Of a stretch of DNA of 64,000 bases, positions 1 to 11,457 are shown one piece after another (position 1 is the first letter of the stretch; each line of letters begins with the position of its first letter). The notes under the pieces were generated by a model. The model did no database searches and was not told the origin of the DNA. It was given only the letters and a program-made list of their open reading frames with translations. The translations under genes and the position numbers were made by a program. Source of the DNA: Larus michahellis (lineage: Eukaryota; Chordata; Aves; Charadriiformes; Laridae). Location of the stretch: the NCBI RefSeq assembly GCF_964199755.1, contig NC_133897.1, forward strand, positions 73,632,080 through 73,696,079, given 5' to 3'.

Positions 1-3000
1 TAAAAAGTGTTGCTGTGCCAAAGAGAAGATGCACTTAATGCCTTTGTTACTGATCCCTGTTGGGCGGTGGAAAGCCACAGAGCTCTTTGCGTTGCTGTGG
101 TGCCAATGGAAAACTCACATTTCAGAGCGGACATACATGATGCATAGAACAAGAGGGCTTTTTGCTCCATGTAATACTCCAGAGCAACTCGAACGGGGGC
201 GAGATGGCGCGGCTCGTCCTACAGCAGCCTTTCCTGGAGACGGCGGCTGGGGGAATGGCACAAAGGTGCCTCTTGCTTCGCTTGCTCAAGCCCACGTACT
301 TGTGCTGGTCACTGCTGCCGCCACCGTGCTCAGTATGGAAGGAGGAAATTTCCATCAGGCATCTCGGAGTCACCAGACCTGTCACCTGTCCCACAGCGCA
401 AGTCTAGTACCAGCTAATACTTGTCTCCAGCATACCTTGACTTTTGTAACACGTTTTCCACTTGGGACTGCTCCAAGTAGTGAATTTAGCTCCACAAATC
501 TTGGTGTGGCACTGTGCCTTTGCTTTAAAATGACTAATTGCAGCTCCACAAGCAGTTCCTGAGGGATGAGGCAGAGCTGCTGACAAGCCCAGGGCACCAG
601 TCCTTACTCTTGTCCCCAGCTGCTTGTTCCTGCCTTCCCTGAGTGCTGGCACTGGGGAGCACGTCTGCAGCCACCTGGTTAACGTGATCGTGGATTTAGC
701 TGAAAACTAACAACATGGCCTTTTTACTGGGCTAGTTTTCAGGCCGATCCGTTGCCTGATCTGAGTCATTGTCGACAGCAATTTATGCCAGATCCCTTTA
801 ATAGCGGAATGTAAATAGAAACCAGGTCTGCTGACTGCCAGAAATGTGCTTTTTTCATCAGATCAAAGAGTCGGTACAGTAACTGCAGAATAATAAACAC
901 GACCAAAAAAAAAGGGAATGGACAGAGGAAAACAATTTTAAGTTCTGTATTTCTGTACAAAAGGATATACATGTAAGCAAATGTTTCTTAAGAAACTGGA
1001 GGCCCCGTCCTCCAGACGTGGAAGTGATATACATAGAGATTCTTAGAGAAGCCTTTCAGAGTCTGCTCCAATCTGTTTTAATAACTCTGCCTTTTGCAGT
1101 TAATCACATCTTGCAGCCTAAAGACTTCTACAGGAATTATCATATCACATCCAGGCAATGACGAAAGCCTCTCAATGCAACCAGCTTTGTCACTTGTGCA
1201 AGTAAGTTTTACATAGCATTTCGGCCAAACCTGAAAAAGCTGAGACCTGCACTTCAGACTTTGAGAATGCAGAAAGAGATGGAAATGGAGCTTGACTTGT
1301 AGCATAATGCATTTTCTTTGGTGGCTTTTTCTTCCCACTGCTGTCCCTAAATTGCTAGATTTTATTTTATTTAGCATTTCAATGGTGCCAGTTGTTGTAT
1401 CTTCTGGAATTATTTGTGATGAAAGGAGGCCTTACTCTACTAACATGACAAGAAAGAAGGTAATCAGAAAGAGAGGGAAAGTCAGGACCAGGAAAAAAGC
1501 AGATTCACAACAAACAAGAATGTCCCCGGGCGCTGATGATTGATTTTCTATCCTGCTAAGTCCCAAACGTCCCAAAAATAGAAACGTCCCAAACATGATT
1601 TTTGACTTAGATGAACTCATATTCTTCTGTATCATTTCTGTGGCACAGTTAGGAAGTTAGCATGCAGCAGAGACTATTCCCACTAAGGAAGCTGCTTGTA
1701 ACCACCCTCTTTTGGAGATTATGAAATTAATAACAGGGCCATGGCCTTTCTGTGCCTGCTGGCCTTAGTGCCAGAGGGTGGTCCTAGGAGCTTCATCTGC
1801 TGCTGTGGATGTAGCTGACAGTTGAGAACTGACCGGTAGAGTGGAAGGATGTTGGTATTACAAAACTAGCTTTTTAAAAAATGTGTCTCTCTCTGTCCCT
1901 CCCAGTCAGAGGAAATTCAGGTGTAAACTGTGCCGAGCTGTTTCGGCACAACATTTTTGGTTAAAATGGACTATTTTCCCATTCACTTTTCTATGTCTTT
2001 TGCTTGCAGTTCCATGACAGCAGAAACAACTCCCTGGGGGCTGCTCTGCCCTTTCGGCCACAGGCCTTGCTAGCTGGGAGTAACTCCTGTTGTTTAGGCG
2101 TACAGCAGGAACAGGGCCTCTACAGAGAACAAGGGACTGAGCCCCTTGCTGAATTGACAAAGCTCACAGCTATTCACCCACCTACGGCAAACTTTGTCTG
2201 TACCGCTTCACATGTATCAAGTCCCTTACAAAGATTAACAAATCCCCACAAAATGAGCTGTTGTGATTACTCCCGTTTTGCAGCTGGCAAGGTGGAGGCA
2301 GAGGTGAAGTTGGTGAGATCACCCTCTAATGAATTCCTCTTTCCTCTGAATTTCATACTTGGATTATTAGGTTTGCCCCCTCCCAGTGGCTGAACCCGTC
2401 ACTCAAAATGTCACTGTCAGAGGGCCCTGCAAATGTCTAAGATGATAGAAATGTCTCATTCCAGACCAGGTACAAGCTCAGGTCTTTACGTAATTTCAGC
2501 TTACTTGGAAATACTCTTTAAAATAGTAATATTTGTGTATTTTTTTTTTTTTACTTGTAGCTTCTAACCTTTTTTATTTTTTTTAAAGGCAGGTTTTGGT
2601 AGGATTTTTCGCCTTTTATGGACAAAGTGGTCTGAATTATTTAGCTTTAAAAAAGATTTTAAAACTGTAGTGCTGGAAGAAATTTGAAATTACACGCTGT
2701 TATTTTAATATATATATAGTGATATTTGTGTTTATAACAGGATCTCTTTGGCTTTACAGAGGAGGTACGTACCATCACCTTCACCTTGTCTTTTGGAAAA
2801 CTAGACAGAACGTCAGAACATGCTGCCCAAGGCCACGCAGAACAAGTCCATGACAGCCAGATAGTAAATCCTGCTGCTTTAATTTCTAGTTCCCTTTAAA
2901 TAGTTCTTAAACCCAATATAATTCTCATTCATTATAATTAATATAATTAGTCATATATAATTAATGCCTAATATGCTGCTGCGGTTTGTGAATGCCAAAT

Positions 3001-6000
3001 AAGCTAGTGTTGTCTCCACAGTCTAAGTTCAAATTCATCAGTTTAGAAAAGTGCTAGCAACACCAGAGCCAATACCAACAGCTTTATCTAAGTGAATACA
3101 TCTTGCTTAATTCCATTTATAGCTGGGAAGGTGAGAGACACTGCACTCTCCATGCATTGATTTTGAAACCAAGCTGATAAAATTAGCACCAGATCTATGT
3201 GCTGACCAAAAAACCACTAAAATAATCAATCAGCCTGAAAAAGTACAGGTCAGTTAGCACAAAACTGCAGTTCTGTTGTACATTTTGAGTAAGGATGTTA
3301 GAGCAGTGTATTTGCCTGCACCCTATAGGTCACGCTGCCCAGTTTGTCAAGGATTTCTGGTCCAAAACCCTTCAGAGAATACTCCCTTCAGTTCCCCCTG
3401 GCAAGTCGTCAAAGATAATGGCTGAAAATCGTTACCTGGAGAGGCAGATGATAATCATCCTAGTGTAATTCAGAAATTTATGAGGTAAATTGTTCTATGA
3501 TTTTACAGCTTTCCATCATCCTGTACAACAACAATCAGAAAGCAGGACATTGGCAGCACCTTTAATGACTACAGAAATATAGACCTATAAAGTCGACACA
3601 GAAAATCATGATCAGGAGAGAGGTGAGACTACTTTGTCCTATCACAAAATAAACATCAGTCCGCCATTCCAGTTTGGCAGCTTGTCTTCATATATTAAAA
3701 CAAGCCTCCAAACCATGACTGATATAATTTAGAGCCATTAATTAGTAGCTGCTCAATCCTTTAAATGAATGCACTAGCAAAGCCCTCTGAGCTCCACCAA
3801 GATCAAAAGCCTGCTTGTGTACAAGGCTCCCCTCCCCCTTGGTAGGCAGTCTTTCTGAAAAAGGGTGATTAAGTGACAAATTATTCTTTGGAGGTACAAG
3901 TGCCGTCTGCTGTGTTGGTCTGGTTGGATCCGATCCTCTCACCCTTACATTAGTCATCCCAGTGAAGACACTGGATTAAGCTCTTGCCTTTGAGCCTCGG
4001 AAGGAGGTCGGACCTATGAACTCATTTCCATGGCCAAAAGTGCAAGCAACTAGCCAGGTACTGTTCTCGGCACAGCTCCTGGCGGAGGAGGGTGGCAATG
4101 GTGAGCGACACCCGATCAGCTTCTGCAACCCTGGCTGTTGAAACGATGCCTTGAAACTCTGGCTTGGCTACACTCCCTTTAGAGAATGTCTGGTTCAAAT
4201 ATGCCCATGGATTGAAACAAACTGTCCCCATCTCCATCCTGAGTCACAGGACTCAAGAGGAGTAAAAACCTTTGCAACTCAAATCCCTTGAGTCCAATGC
4301 ACTGTGCAGTCTGTCCAGGCTCTAAAGCTTTGGGGATATTTGGTGGAGTGAAGAATCCAGAATCTATGTGCCATATCCAGCTTGTGACCTTGAATTAGCT
4401 TCTGGGCACATTTATGGCTCTGATATAAGGAGAAATATTGCAAAGACTGAAACCTGTTCCTAGTTCCTACTTGCTTTCTCATTTCATGGCAGATACCTGC
4501 ATATTGCCCCCATTTTTGCTCCGTCTCTCACCATATATCCTGATCATAATAACTATACCTCATCCATATACCAAATCTCTTGATTAGGATTTTCAAGGTG
4601 TATCATTTTATTTTCCCACCATCCCTAAACAGACCAATCTCGGTCTCATTGTCACTTTTCAATTAAAGAGTAATTGAGATAAGATTATTGTGGACTATTT
4701 ATTATTATTATCGTGTAGTGCCCCAAATGTGTCATGCTCACTGACAGCACAAAGCATGTTTTTGGTGCTATTTAAAAACTCTTTTTCAATGCTTTTTCAG
4801 ACAAAAACATCAATCTTACCCTTAACACAGCTACTAATCGGGTTGATAGAAGAATAATTAGGACAGGCACAGTTGCTATCAGAGGTTAAGCAACAAATCA
4901 AAGTTATGATTAGAATCAGAAGACATTACCCTAAAAAATCACTAACACAATCTTAAACCAAATCCTATTTCCTTTACGTTTGGAACGAGCAACTGCAATT
5001 TTTTATTTCCCTTGTAATTGTCTTGCAGTTTCTGTGTATCTCTGCAGACAAATGCATGTCACCTCTGAAGCGCTCTCATTCTCTAGCAGGATGAGAAAAC
5101 AGCGAAGTAGGACGCATTTGAACTCAGCTTTCCAAGTTCAGCCTCTCCGTATGCTGTTTTCAGCCCCATGAGCCTTCTCCTTGCTGTCATCTGGGGATGC
5201 GTATTCGTGCTTACAGAGACAGTGTTTGGTCTGCTTGGAGACAGACCTGCCTGTTGTGCTGCCATGCTAAAATGAAAGGCTGAATTCCCTTTTGCTGCCA
5301 AATGGTTTTATGATATTTTTATTACCCTGGAGTGTTATTTTTTTTCCATCTCACTTCAACAAGGGATTAAGTTGTGAACATTTATAGCTCCAACATTTGC
5401 GTTCTTCTCTCAGGTAGAATGTAAACAGCAGGGCGATGCTGCTTTGGCCAGGAAATGGGGCCAAGCTTTTCTAGATCTGCTGATGATCATAATGAAAAGA
5501 TTATGTGAATGTACACCTAAATTGTCCTTTCCATTAACACCGGCCTACTCGCCATCTGGAACCACTCATGCTTCTGAAGAAACAGGAAATGGTATCTCAG
5601 AAAAGGTGAAATGACCTGAACTTGTAACTTCTTGCCTGAACATCAATCATTTCCTATTGTGACAGGAACAAGGGACGGTGCATTAGCAGGTTGAATGTAT
5701 ACACTGGTTTTGATACACTGTGAAGATATTATCAGACTAATGTCTTTAAAAAAAGAGAGAAAGTGCATCTTCAGTCAGTTCAGAGGAAATGAAACCCACC
5801 TGAAAACTGCACTTGCTTTCTGTATGTTACAACATGTGTTATAATGCCATGCAAATATGGACATCCATGTTACGTAAAATAACGTTCCATTGCTTTGCAT
5901 TTTCAGCTTCTTTTGATAAATTCACATAACAAAGTGTGCTCCAGATAATCATCTGTAATTCCACTGATAGATCAGTCACACAGGAGAGACTGAAACCCTT

Positions 6001-7912
6001 AAGACTTGCCAAGAGCAGCAGCACATTGATCCCATAAAATTATTCCAGCTTTAATAGCAAAAGTGTTGCTTTTCATGAAGAACCATGGACGCAATGCAAT
6101 TCGTGTTTTGCAATAAAAAACATTACAATGCCTGTTTGGCTTCCTTCTCCTGTGTCTTTGTATGTCATTGAGTAGCTCACTTGTGTAATATAAACATATC
6201 ACTACAAAATACAAACACAGTAATACTCGAAGTCACAGATAAAAACGAGAGATGCAGTATGCTAGCAGGGTACTAATTAGTTTGGCTCTGCTATCTCTGA
6301 TAATCCCAAACCAATTCCAAACCTGCTTCCCTTTTATCCTTTATGTGTGCAACCTTTTCTGATATTACTGCAGTTTAAAAAATTCAGTGTTTAGGTTATC
6401 ACGGTTTGAACAGATGCCTAGGAAGGTATTATTGATTAATGATGTATTAATGAATTTCATTATAAACACAGCCCTCCACTTGGCTGACTGACACCTGCAG
6501 CTACTCATGACGAAATTCTGCTTTCATTTACAGTGGCAACAAAGAGATTTTGTCAGTAGGAATGAAGATACTTTATGTCCCTAGACAAAGGAAAATAAGG
6601 TTATTATTCGGTTTATGAAAATGTAAAATTTCTTAAATTAAATATTTAAGCAATGAGTCACCTACGAGCTTTACAACACTGATTTACAGCATATTTAGCT
6701 ATTTTCAGGGCAGTTAAAAGGGCAGTTAAAAGAAATAAGGCTGTTACAGTACGAAAGTGCAACTCTGTGCATGGCTGTCTTTCTAAAAAATTAGGTAAGA
6801 CATCTTTGTTTCACTGTGTATGTGTCACCACACAATAATCACTGTAGTCATTAGCAGTGCACGCTCAACCTATGCTTTTAATTTCATTTGCAGTTTTAAA
6901 AGTCTCAAATGAAATTCTTTAATTCATTTCCCACTGACCTAAGTATAATGCCAGTAATCGTATTTACAACTGCCTTTGGATGGGATCCCACTATAAATTA
7001 TTATCTATATGTTAAAAACTGTTTACAGACACCATTAAGAAAATTTGTCTGTATAAGTATCATGATTAAGAAGCTTCCTATATATGGGATTTAGAAACTT
7101 TACTAGGGGGAATGCATTAATTTTATTGTTTTTCAGGGCAGGTATAATTTTTATGCAGTTAAATCTTTCAGACCCTAATTTTGATTAGGAACTTTTAGCA
7201 ATGCCATAATTGTTAACATTAATATAACGCAGATCCATACCACAGTGTCTGATAGCTCAACTGCTTAAAATATTGCTGTATCTGCTGTATAATAAAGTAG
7301 TGCTGAAATAAATTGTGCTGGCTTCAGCCTTTTGTTAGAGCACCACAATAGCTATGTAATACATCTCCGCAAGGCCAAAAATAAATAAATGAAAAACATA
7401 GAGATTTGATTGAATTTCAGTAGCTGTTTTCTGAACCTCGTGATAACTGGTTAGCTCCCAACGGCACCAAACAGCTCTCATCCAGAGACAAGTGCCACCT
7501 ATCGATAAAAGATGTATTTGAGTTGAAGCAGCCAAAAATGGCAAAAAATGGCACCAGCCTGCCACCTGCTGCTGTACAGAATTACTTCAGGAATCTTATT
7601 TGCTAGGCCTTGCACTGACTCAACAAAAACAGTCCTCTGTGAGCTGGGTTCAACAAAAGCACATCCATTCTGCAAAAGCGTGCTTTCCCCTTGGCATTTC
7701 AAAAGCATTGGGCAAGATTAAAATAATGGCATGTTCTGTGCATTTGGAAATAGACCAGTTAACCTAAGAGGCTGTCTTGGAGGGCTGTAGTACATCAAAA
7801 TCCTGGTATTGCTAATTCAGGTGTTTGATGGTTTTGTTCAAGTTTCTGCTCCTCGAAAGGGATCAGAAGCTGAAAACTCAGCTCCTATTAAAAGCTGCTG
7901 CCTAGTCCTTGC
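1..7912. other. Non-genic left flank
   Basis: No exon, RNA gene or clear mobile element could be supported here. The stretch is AT-rich with scattered stop codons. The longest open frames (177 codons from position 29 and 129 codons from 2004, both +) have no recognisable domain and no exon-like boundaries. In human the next gene on this side of TBC1D7 is GFOD1, transcribed in the same direction as TBC1D7, so part of this stretch could be GFOD1 downstream or 3' UTR sequence. I could not identify any GFOD1 coding sequence, so that is inference only. Short AT-rich blocks occur near 2700-2970 and 6420-6660. Confidence 0.5.
1929..1950. repeat. Short perfect inverted repeat (8-bp stem)
   Basis: TGTGCCGA is followed after a six-base loop (GCTGTT) by its exact reverse complement TCGGCACA. 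It lies in the non-genic left flank. No neighbouring gene or element explains it, and a stem this short can arise by chance. Confidence 0.5.
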
Positions 7913-8190
7913 AATCATAGAATCATAGAATGGTTTGGGTTGGAAGGGACCTTAAAGATCATGTAGTTCCAACCCCCTGCCACGGGCAGGGACACCTCCC
8001 ACTAGACCAGGCTGCTCAAAGCCCCATCCAGCCTGGCCTTGAACACCTCCAGGGATGGGGCATCCACAGCTTCTCTGGGCAACCTGTTCCAGTGTCTCAC
8101 CACCCTCACAGTAAAGAATTTCTTCCTAGTATCTACTTTAAATCTACCCTCTTTTGGTTTAAAACTGTTGCCCCTTGTCCTATCACTACA
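7913..8190 (-). mobile_element. CR1 LINE 3' fragment, minus orientation
   Basis: The left edge reads AATCATAGAATCATAGAATG, the reverse complement of the ATTCTATG tail repeat that ends avian CR1 non-LTR retrotransposons. It is followed by the usual CR1 body: GGTTTGGGTTGGAAGGGACC, then blocks for 'CCAACCCCCTGCC', 'GGGCAGGGACACCTCCCACTAG', 'CAGCTTCTCTGGGCAACCTG' and 'CCTTGTCCTATCACTACA'. The copy is 5'-truncated, as most CR1 copies are, keeps only the 3' end, and has no intact reverse transcriptase. It lies about 0.5 kb upstream of the TBC1D7 CpG island. The right edge is approximate. Confidence 0.93.
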
Positions 8191-8734
8191 CTCCTTGAGG
8201 CTGTCAAGATCTCAAAGATCTGAAGAAAAACACCACAACCAAGTACAAAAAAACCCCAACTCAAATAAACCCACACTATTAGTTTGATGTCCCCTGCTTT
8301 TGGCAGCATGGGTTGATTTTTGAGCGCTGGCTTCCATCAGCGAGATCTAAGTCCTTTAGCTGTTTTGAGGGGTGGGAGTTTTAGCATCAAGTGCCTTGGT
8401 GCATCACCGTAAATCTTGGTTTTGGAAAGTGCACTTAGCTTCCTAGAGATTGTTCTGAATAAAATGTCCCTAGATGTCACAGTGGATAGGCCAAAACGCC
8501 AAGCATACCAATTACAGTAAGTAATACGGTGCAGGCAGTATCATTCTTTGCTATTCCTCGCGGCCTCCGCGATAAGGGAAAGAGTTACTCTCTTATTGTT
8601 GAGCATTATTGGTGGGTCTTGCACGGCACAGTACTTTCCGTACCACCGCTGAATGTAATTCCATACTAGGCACAGCCTGTTCTGTCAAAACACCCAGGCC
8701 TGCGGTGTGCCCTTGAGAGGGGCCTAGGAGGGAG
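8191..8734. other. Unassigned spacer before the CpG island
   Basis: No gene or repeat was recognised. Base composition shifts from AT-rich to GC-rich across this spacer, ending at the CpG island of the TBC1D7 promoter. Confidence 0.5.
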
Positions 8735-8853
8735 GCTGCTCTTTCCCCCCCGCGGCAGCCCTTGCCCTACCCAAAGCCGCCCCATGAAATCTGGGGAGGA
8801 GGAAGGAGAAAGGGAGCCATCTCTGAGGGACTGAGCCGGCTTCACCTGAGGGA

Positions 8854-8870
8854 GGTGGTGGTGGTGGTGG
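8854..8870. repeat. (GGT)n microsatellite
   Basis: A short GGT trinucleotide run at the left shoulder of the CpG island. It is a simple repeat with no evident role. Confidence 0.85.
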
Positions 8871-8952
8871 GAGAAGAGAACAACCTTCAGAGACCGGCGA
8901 ACCCCGAGACCCCGCTTTGGGGCCCGCAATGGCCCACCGCCGCCCTCTGAAG

Positions 8953-8970
8953 GGCGGGCGCGCGCCCGCC
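8953..8970. repeat. Perfect 18-bp GC palindrome in the promoter
   Basis: GGCGGGCGCGCGCCCGCC is its own reverse complement. It partly overlaps another inverted repeat, CGCCCT-CTGA-AGGGCG at 8941-8956. It lies about 100 bp upstream of the NRF1 site and contains GC-box-like halves. It could bind Sp/E2F-type factors or simply reflect CpG-island composition. Confidence 0.7.
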
Positions 8971-9044
8971 GGCCCCGGCCGTTGGGCACGTGGCCCTACC
9001 GGTGGGCGGGAGCCCCACCCAACGCCCCGCCCCAGCACCGCCCC

Positions 9045-9054
9045 GGGGCGGGGC
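9045..9054 (+). promoter_or_regulatory. GC box (Sp1-type site)
   Basis: GGGGCGGGGC matches the Sp1/KLF consensus and lies 14 bp upstream of the NRF1 palindrome in the TBC1D7 promoter. Binding is inferred from the motif alone. Confidence 0.65.
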
Positions 9055-9067
9055 AGGGCCGCGGCCT

Positions 9068-9077
9068 GCGCATGCGC
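9068..9077. promoter_or_regulatory. Perfect NRF1 palindrome
   Basis: GCGCATGCGC is the exact palindromic core bound by nuclear respiratory factor 1, which is common just upstream of the start site in TATA-less CpG promoters. Its place between GC boxes and the probable first-exon donor at 9337 suggests it marks the core promoter of TBC1D7. Confidence 0.75.
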
Positions 9078-9079
9078 CG

Positions 9080-9336
9080 TGGGGCCGCGCCCGCCTGCCG
9101 TAGGTGCTGGGGGTGGGGGGGGGTGTCCCCGTACTCGCGGTTGGTGTGGGGGGTGTCTGTGTGTCTGTCTGTCACCGGCCCCGCTCTCATCCCCTTTCCC
9201 CTGCCTTTTCCCCAGGGTGGCGACCGACGCATCCTCCCCCTTCCCCGCGTCTCTCCGCCGCTGGCTCGCCGCAGTCGGCCCGGTGCCCCGCCGCCGTCCC
9301 GTCAGCTTGCGGTGTGATTTCCCGGGCGGGGGAGGG
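9080..9336 (+). other. TBC1D7: TBC1D7 probable noncoding exon 1 (5' UTR)
   Basis: The first coding exon opens only nine bases before its ATG, so a 5' leader exon must lie upstream. The CpG island contains a good donor, GAGGG|GTAAGA, with GT at 9337, which would splice to the acceptor ending at 11336. The left edge given here is a guess for the start site just past the NRF1 motif. An alternative is a shorter exon ending at a GTAG|GTGCTG donor near 9100, with a second small UTR exon opening after the pyrimidine-rich acceptor TTTTCCCCAG near 9214. Transcript data would be needed to choose. Confidence 0.5.
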
Positions 9337-11336
9337 GTAAGAGATCCTATGCCCAAGCGTATCCGTGTTTTCCTTTGGAATTGTAACAGGGAGTGGGCAC
9401 CGCAGCCCCGAACGGCGGCCAAGGCCGCTGTCCGGGCCCGGTGGGAGTTTGTCGGGGCCTGCGCCCGGAGTGTGGCTCGGTCTGTGGAAGGGACGGTGCC
9501 GGCGTCCCCTCTGGTACCTCAGTCGGTGTTTGCATTTCATTGCTGCTGTTAAAATCACCTGGCGCGAAATTTTAATAATACTTTGAAAAGTGGTATTAAG
9601 GCCAAAAATGCACTAATCGTTGGAGACAGGACGTTTAATTGTAGTCTTGTACAGAACACTTCCAGTGAGCTGGCTAGGGGCTTGCTTTCTGCCTTCCTTC
9701 CAGTTTATCAACAATACGTGTGAAGACTGGAGCATCTGTTGTTTGCCTAACATGAAAATATATATCCCAAATTTGGAGGGAGAAAACTCTGTTCCTCCTT
9801 TTGCCCACTGAGTAAATCAAATGTACTGTTGGAATAGTGATAGTCTAAAATTACCAAAATAGTGTTCCTTTCTTACAGATCATACAGATCATTTTTCAAA
9901 TGATATTTATTGTTTTTCTTCTGTGACTCTACTGTCAGCTTTCTACAAGTGATACAGGCTAAGTGTTTTCTAAATAGCGCATATTAAATTCAGATTTAAA
10001 AAAATATTTTAAAGGTATTTGAGTGTCTATAGCATCATAATTCTGCTTTTAGACATGGCTGCAATGTAAGTAGTAACCACTCTGATCATTGGACCCTTAA
10101 ATGCACAATACATGAACATCTTCGTAAGAATAGTGTACAACTGGAATGTCTTACAAGTAATATAAATGTTTTTTTCTCTGATTTTAAGATAGTATTTGAC
10201 CTATTTCAGAAAGCATTAATTCAGTTCTTTGCTGGTTTATATTTTCATGTCTGGTCTTGGCCCTGATCCTACAAAGCACTAAAAATGGACTTAATTTGAA
10301 ACGCAAATAGGCCTAGTGGATATACAGATTTAAATACGTGCATTCTTTGCAAAATTGTGGCCTTTGTTTATATCTCCAAATGCTTTCTCCTGATGTCTAT
10401 GGTTTAGCAAGGAAAAGAAGAATTTAACTAGAAGAGTGTTTCGGTGCATAATTCACCCATTACTGCTCACTCAAAATAAATTATTTTTCTCCAAATTTTG
10501 CTGCTGTCACTGGGCATAAAAATTAAGGTTGTTTTTAGTCCTTTGGCTTACAAAACAGAACTTTCTCATATTTGCAAGCCTGCAGAGGAGAGAGAATTGA
10601 TACTTAGAAGGTTGAGCTGAATTGTCATTTACATTTGTCATAAAACACAGAATACTCACTGTGATTTACCATTGTTTCCAGTTTGGGGATGAGACGTTTA
10701 TTTCTTTTTAGTACTGGAATCACAAGCTCAAGCCTGTGGCTGTTGCAGCACCTGATAACAACGTGAACGTTTAATTCAAACCTGCAACTTAAGAACAAGC
10801 CTACATACCTAGCCTTATTCTTTCCTGTCACCTCTGTGCTACTGAGACCAACATCGGCTCGTCCTTGCTTCTGATTACCTTGTTTGGTGAGTATGAAACC
10901 TGATGATTTTACTGATCTAAGTTTTACTTGATTAGGGTTTCTGTAGCCAAAATTTTGTCAGACTCTTCATTGTATTTTTATATTGGTTTTGGAATACATG
11001 ATATCACACAAGAGACTAAGTGTATCTCCAGCATTTTTTTTTTTGACTTTTGGAAAGGTAGTATAATTTACTGCAGAAACAAAAAAAAAATTAAAAGACC
11101 CTGCGTTTCTTTTGGAAATTGGATATCTTTAGGCCTTGTTTAGGTTCAATTATTTTTATGAATGTCTATGTTAGCATAAGATACTAAAAAACTTGGAAGA
11201 TTTTCATATTTTAGTATATATTTTAGTTTATTTGTACTATAGAGACATAGGCAGTCAACTTCTGTCAGTACCTGACCATAATACAATAGGAATGTATTCT
11301 TGTAAGTTTTAAGGAGAATTACTTTTTCTCCAAAAG
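9337..11336 (+). other. TBC1D7: TBC1D7 intron 1
   Basis: Inferred intron joining the untranslated first exon (GTAAGA donor) to the ATG exon (acceptor TTTTTCTCCAAAAG). It is AT-rich after the CpG island tails off. No repeat family or internal exon was recognised. Confidence 0.5.
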
Positions 11337-11345
11337 GAATCAATC

Positions 11346-11457
11346 ATGGCTGATGACTCGCAGAGAAACTTCCGTTCAGTGTATTATGAAAAAGTGGGGT
11401 TTCGTGGAGTTGAAGAAAAGAAGTCACTGGAAATTCTGTTAAAAGATGACCGGTTGG
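11346..11457 (+). CDS. TBC1D7: TBC1D7 coding exon 1 (ATG exon)
   Basis: Encodes residues 1-37, MADDSQRNF... to ...LLKDDRL, plus the first base of an Asp codon. The exon opens at 11337 after CTCCAAAAG, and the ATG sits in a good Kozak setting (ATCATGG). The exon ends CGGTTGG and the intron begins GCAAGT. Using any nearby GT instead (11453 or 11462) makes the frame hit TGA immediately after joining to the next exon, so the GC donor is the only one that preserves the protein. Confidence 0.95.

Larger units (their letters stand above)
8735..9510 (+). promoter_or_regulatory. TBC1D7: CpG-island promoter of TBC1D7
   Basis: This is the only strongly GC- and CpG-rich block in the window. It sits about 2 kb before the first coding exon of TBC1D7. 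It holds GC boxes (for example GGGGCGGGGC at 9045-9054 and CCCCGCCCC near 9022), a perfect GCGCATGCGC NRF1 palindrome at 9068-9077, and no convincing TATA box, as expected for a housekeeping gene. Transcription probably starts just downstream of the NRF1 site and runs rightward. Several long open frames on both strands across this island are a by-product of the low stop-codon frequency in GC-rich DNA. The exact start site cannot be read from sequence, and divergent minus-strand transcription is possible. Confidence 0.8.

Noticed and set aside
29-562. 177-codon open frame at the left edge
   Set aside because: No domain, and not similar to GFOD1, the expected neighbour. Other frames overlap it on both strands, as in noncoding DNA.
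2004-2393. 129-codon plus-strand open frame
   Set aside because: No start context, domain or exon-like boundary was seen, and composition matches the surrounding noncoding DNA.
8724-9558. Several overlapping long open frames on both strands (up to 232 codons)
   Set aside because: They lie in the CpG island, where stop codons are rare, and are low-complexity Pro/Arg/Gly-rich in every frame with no domain.
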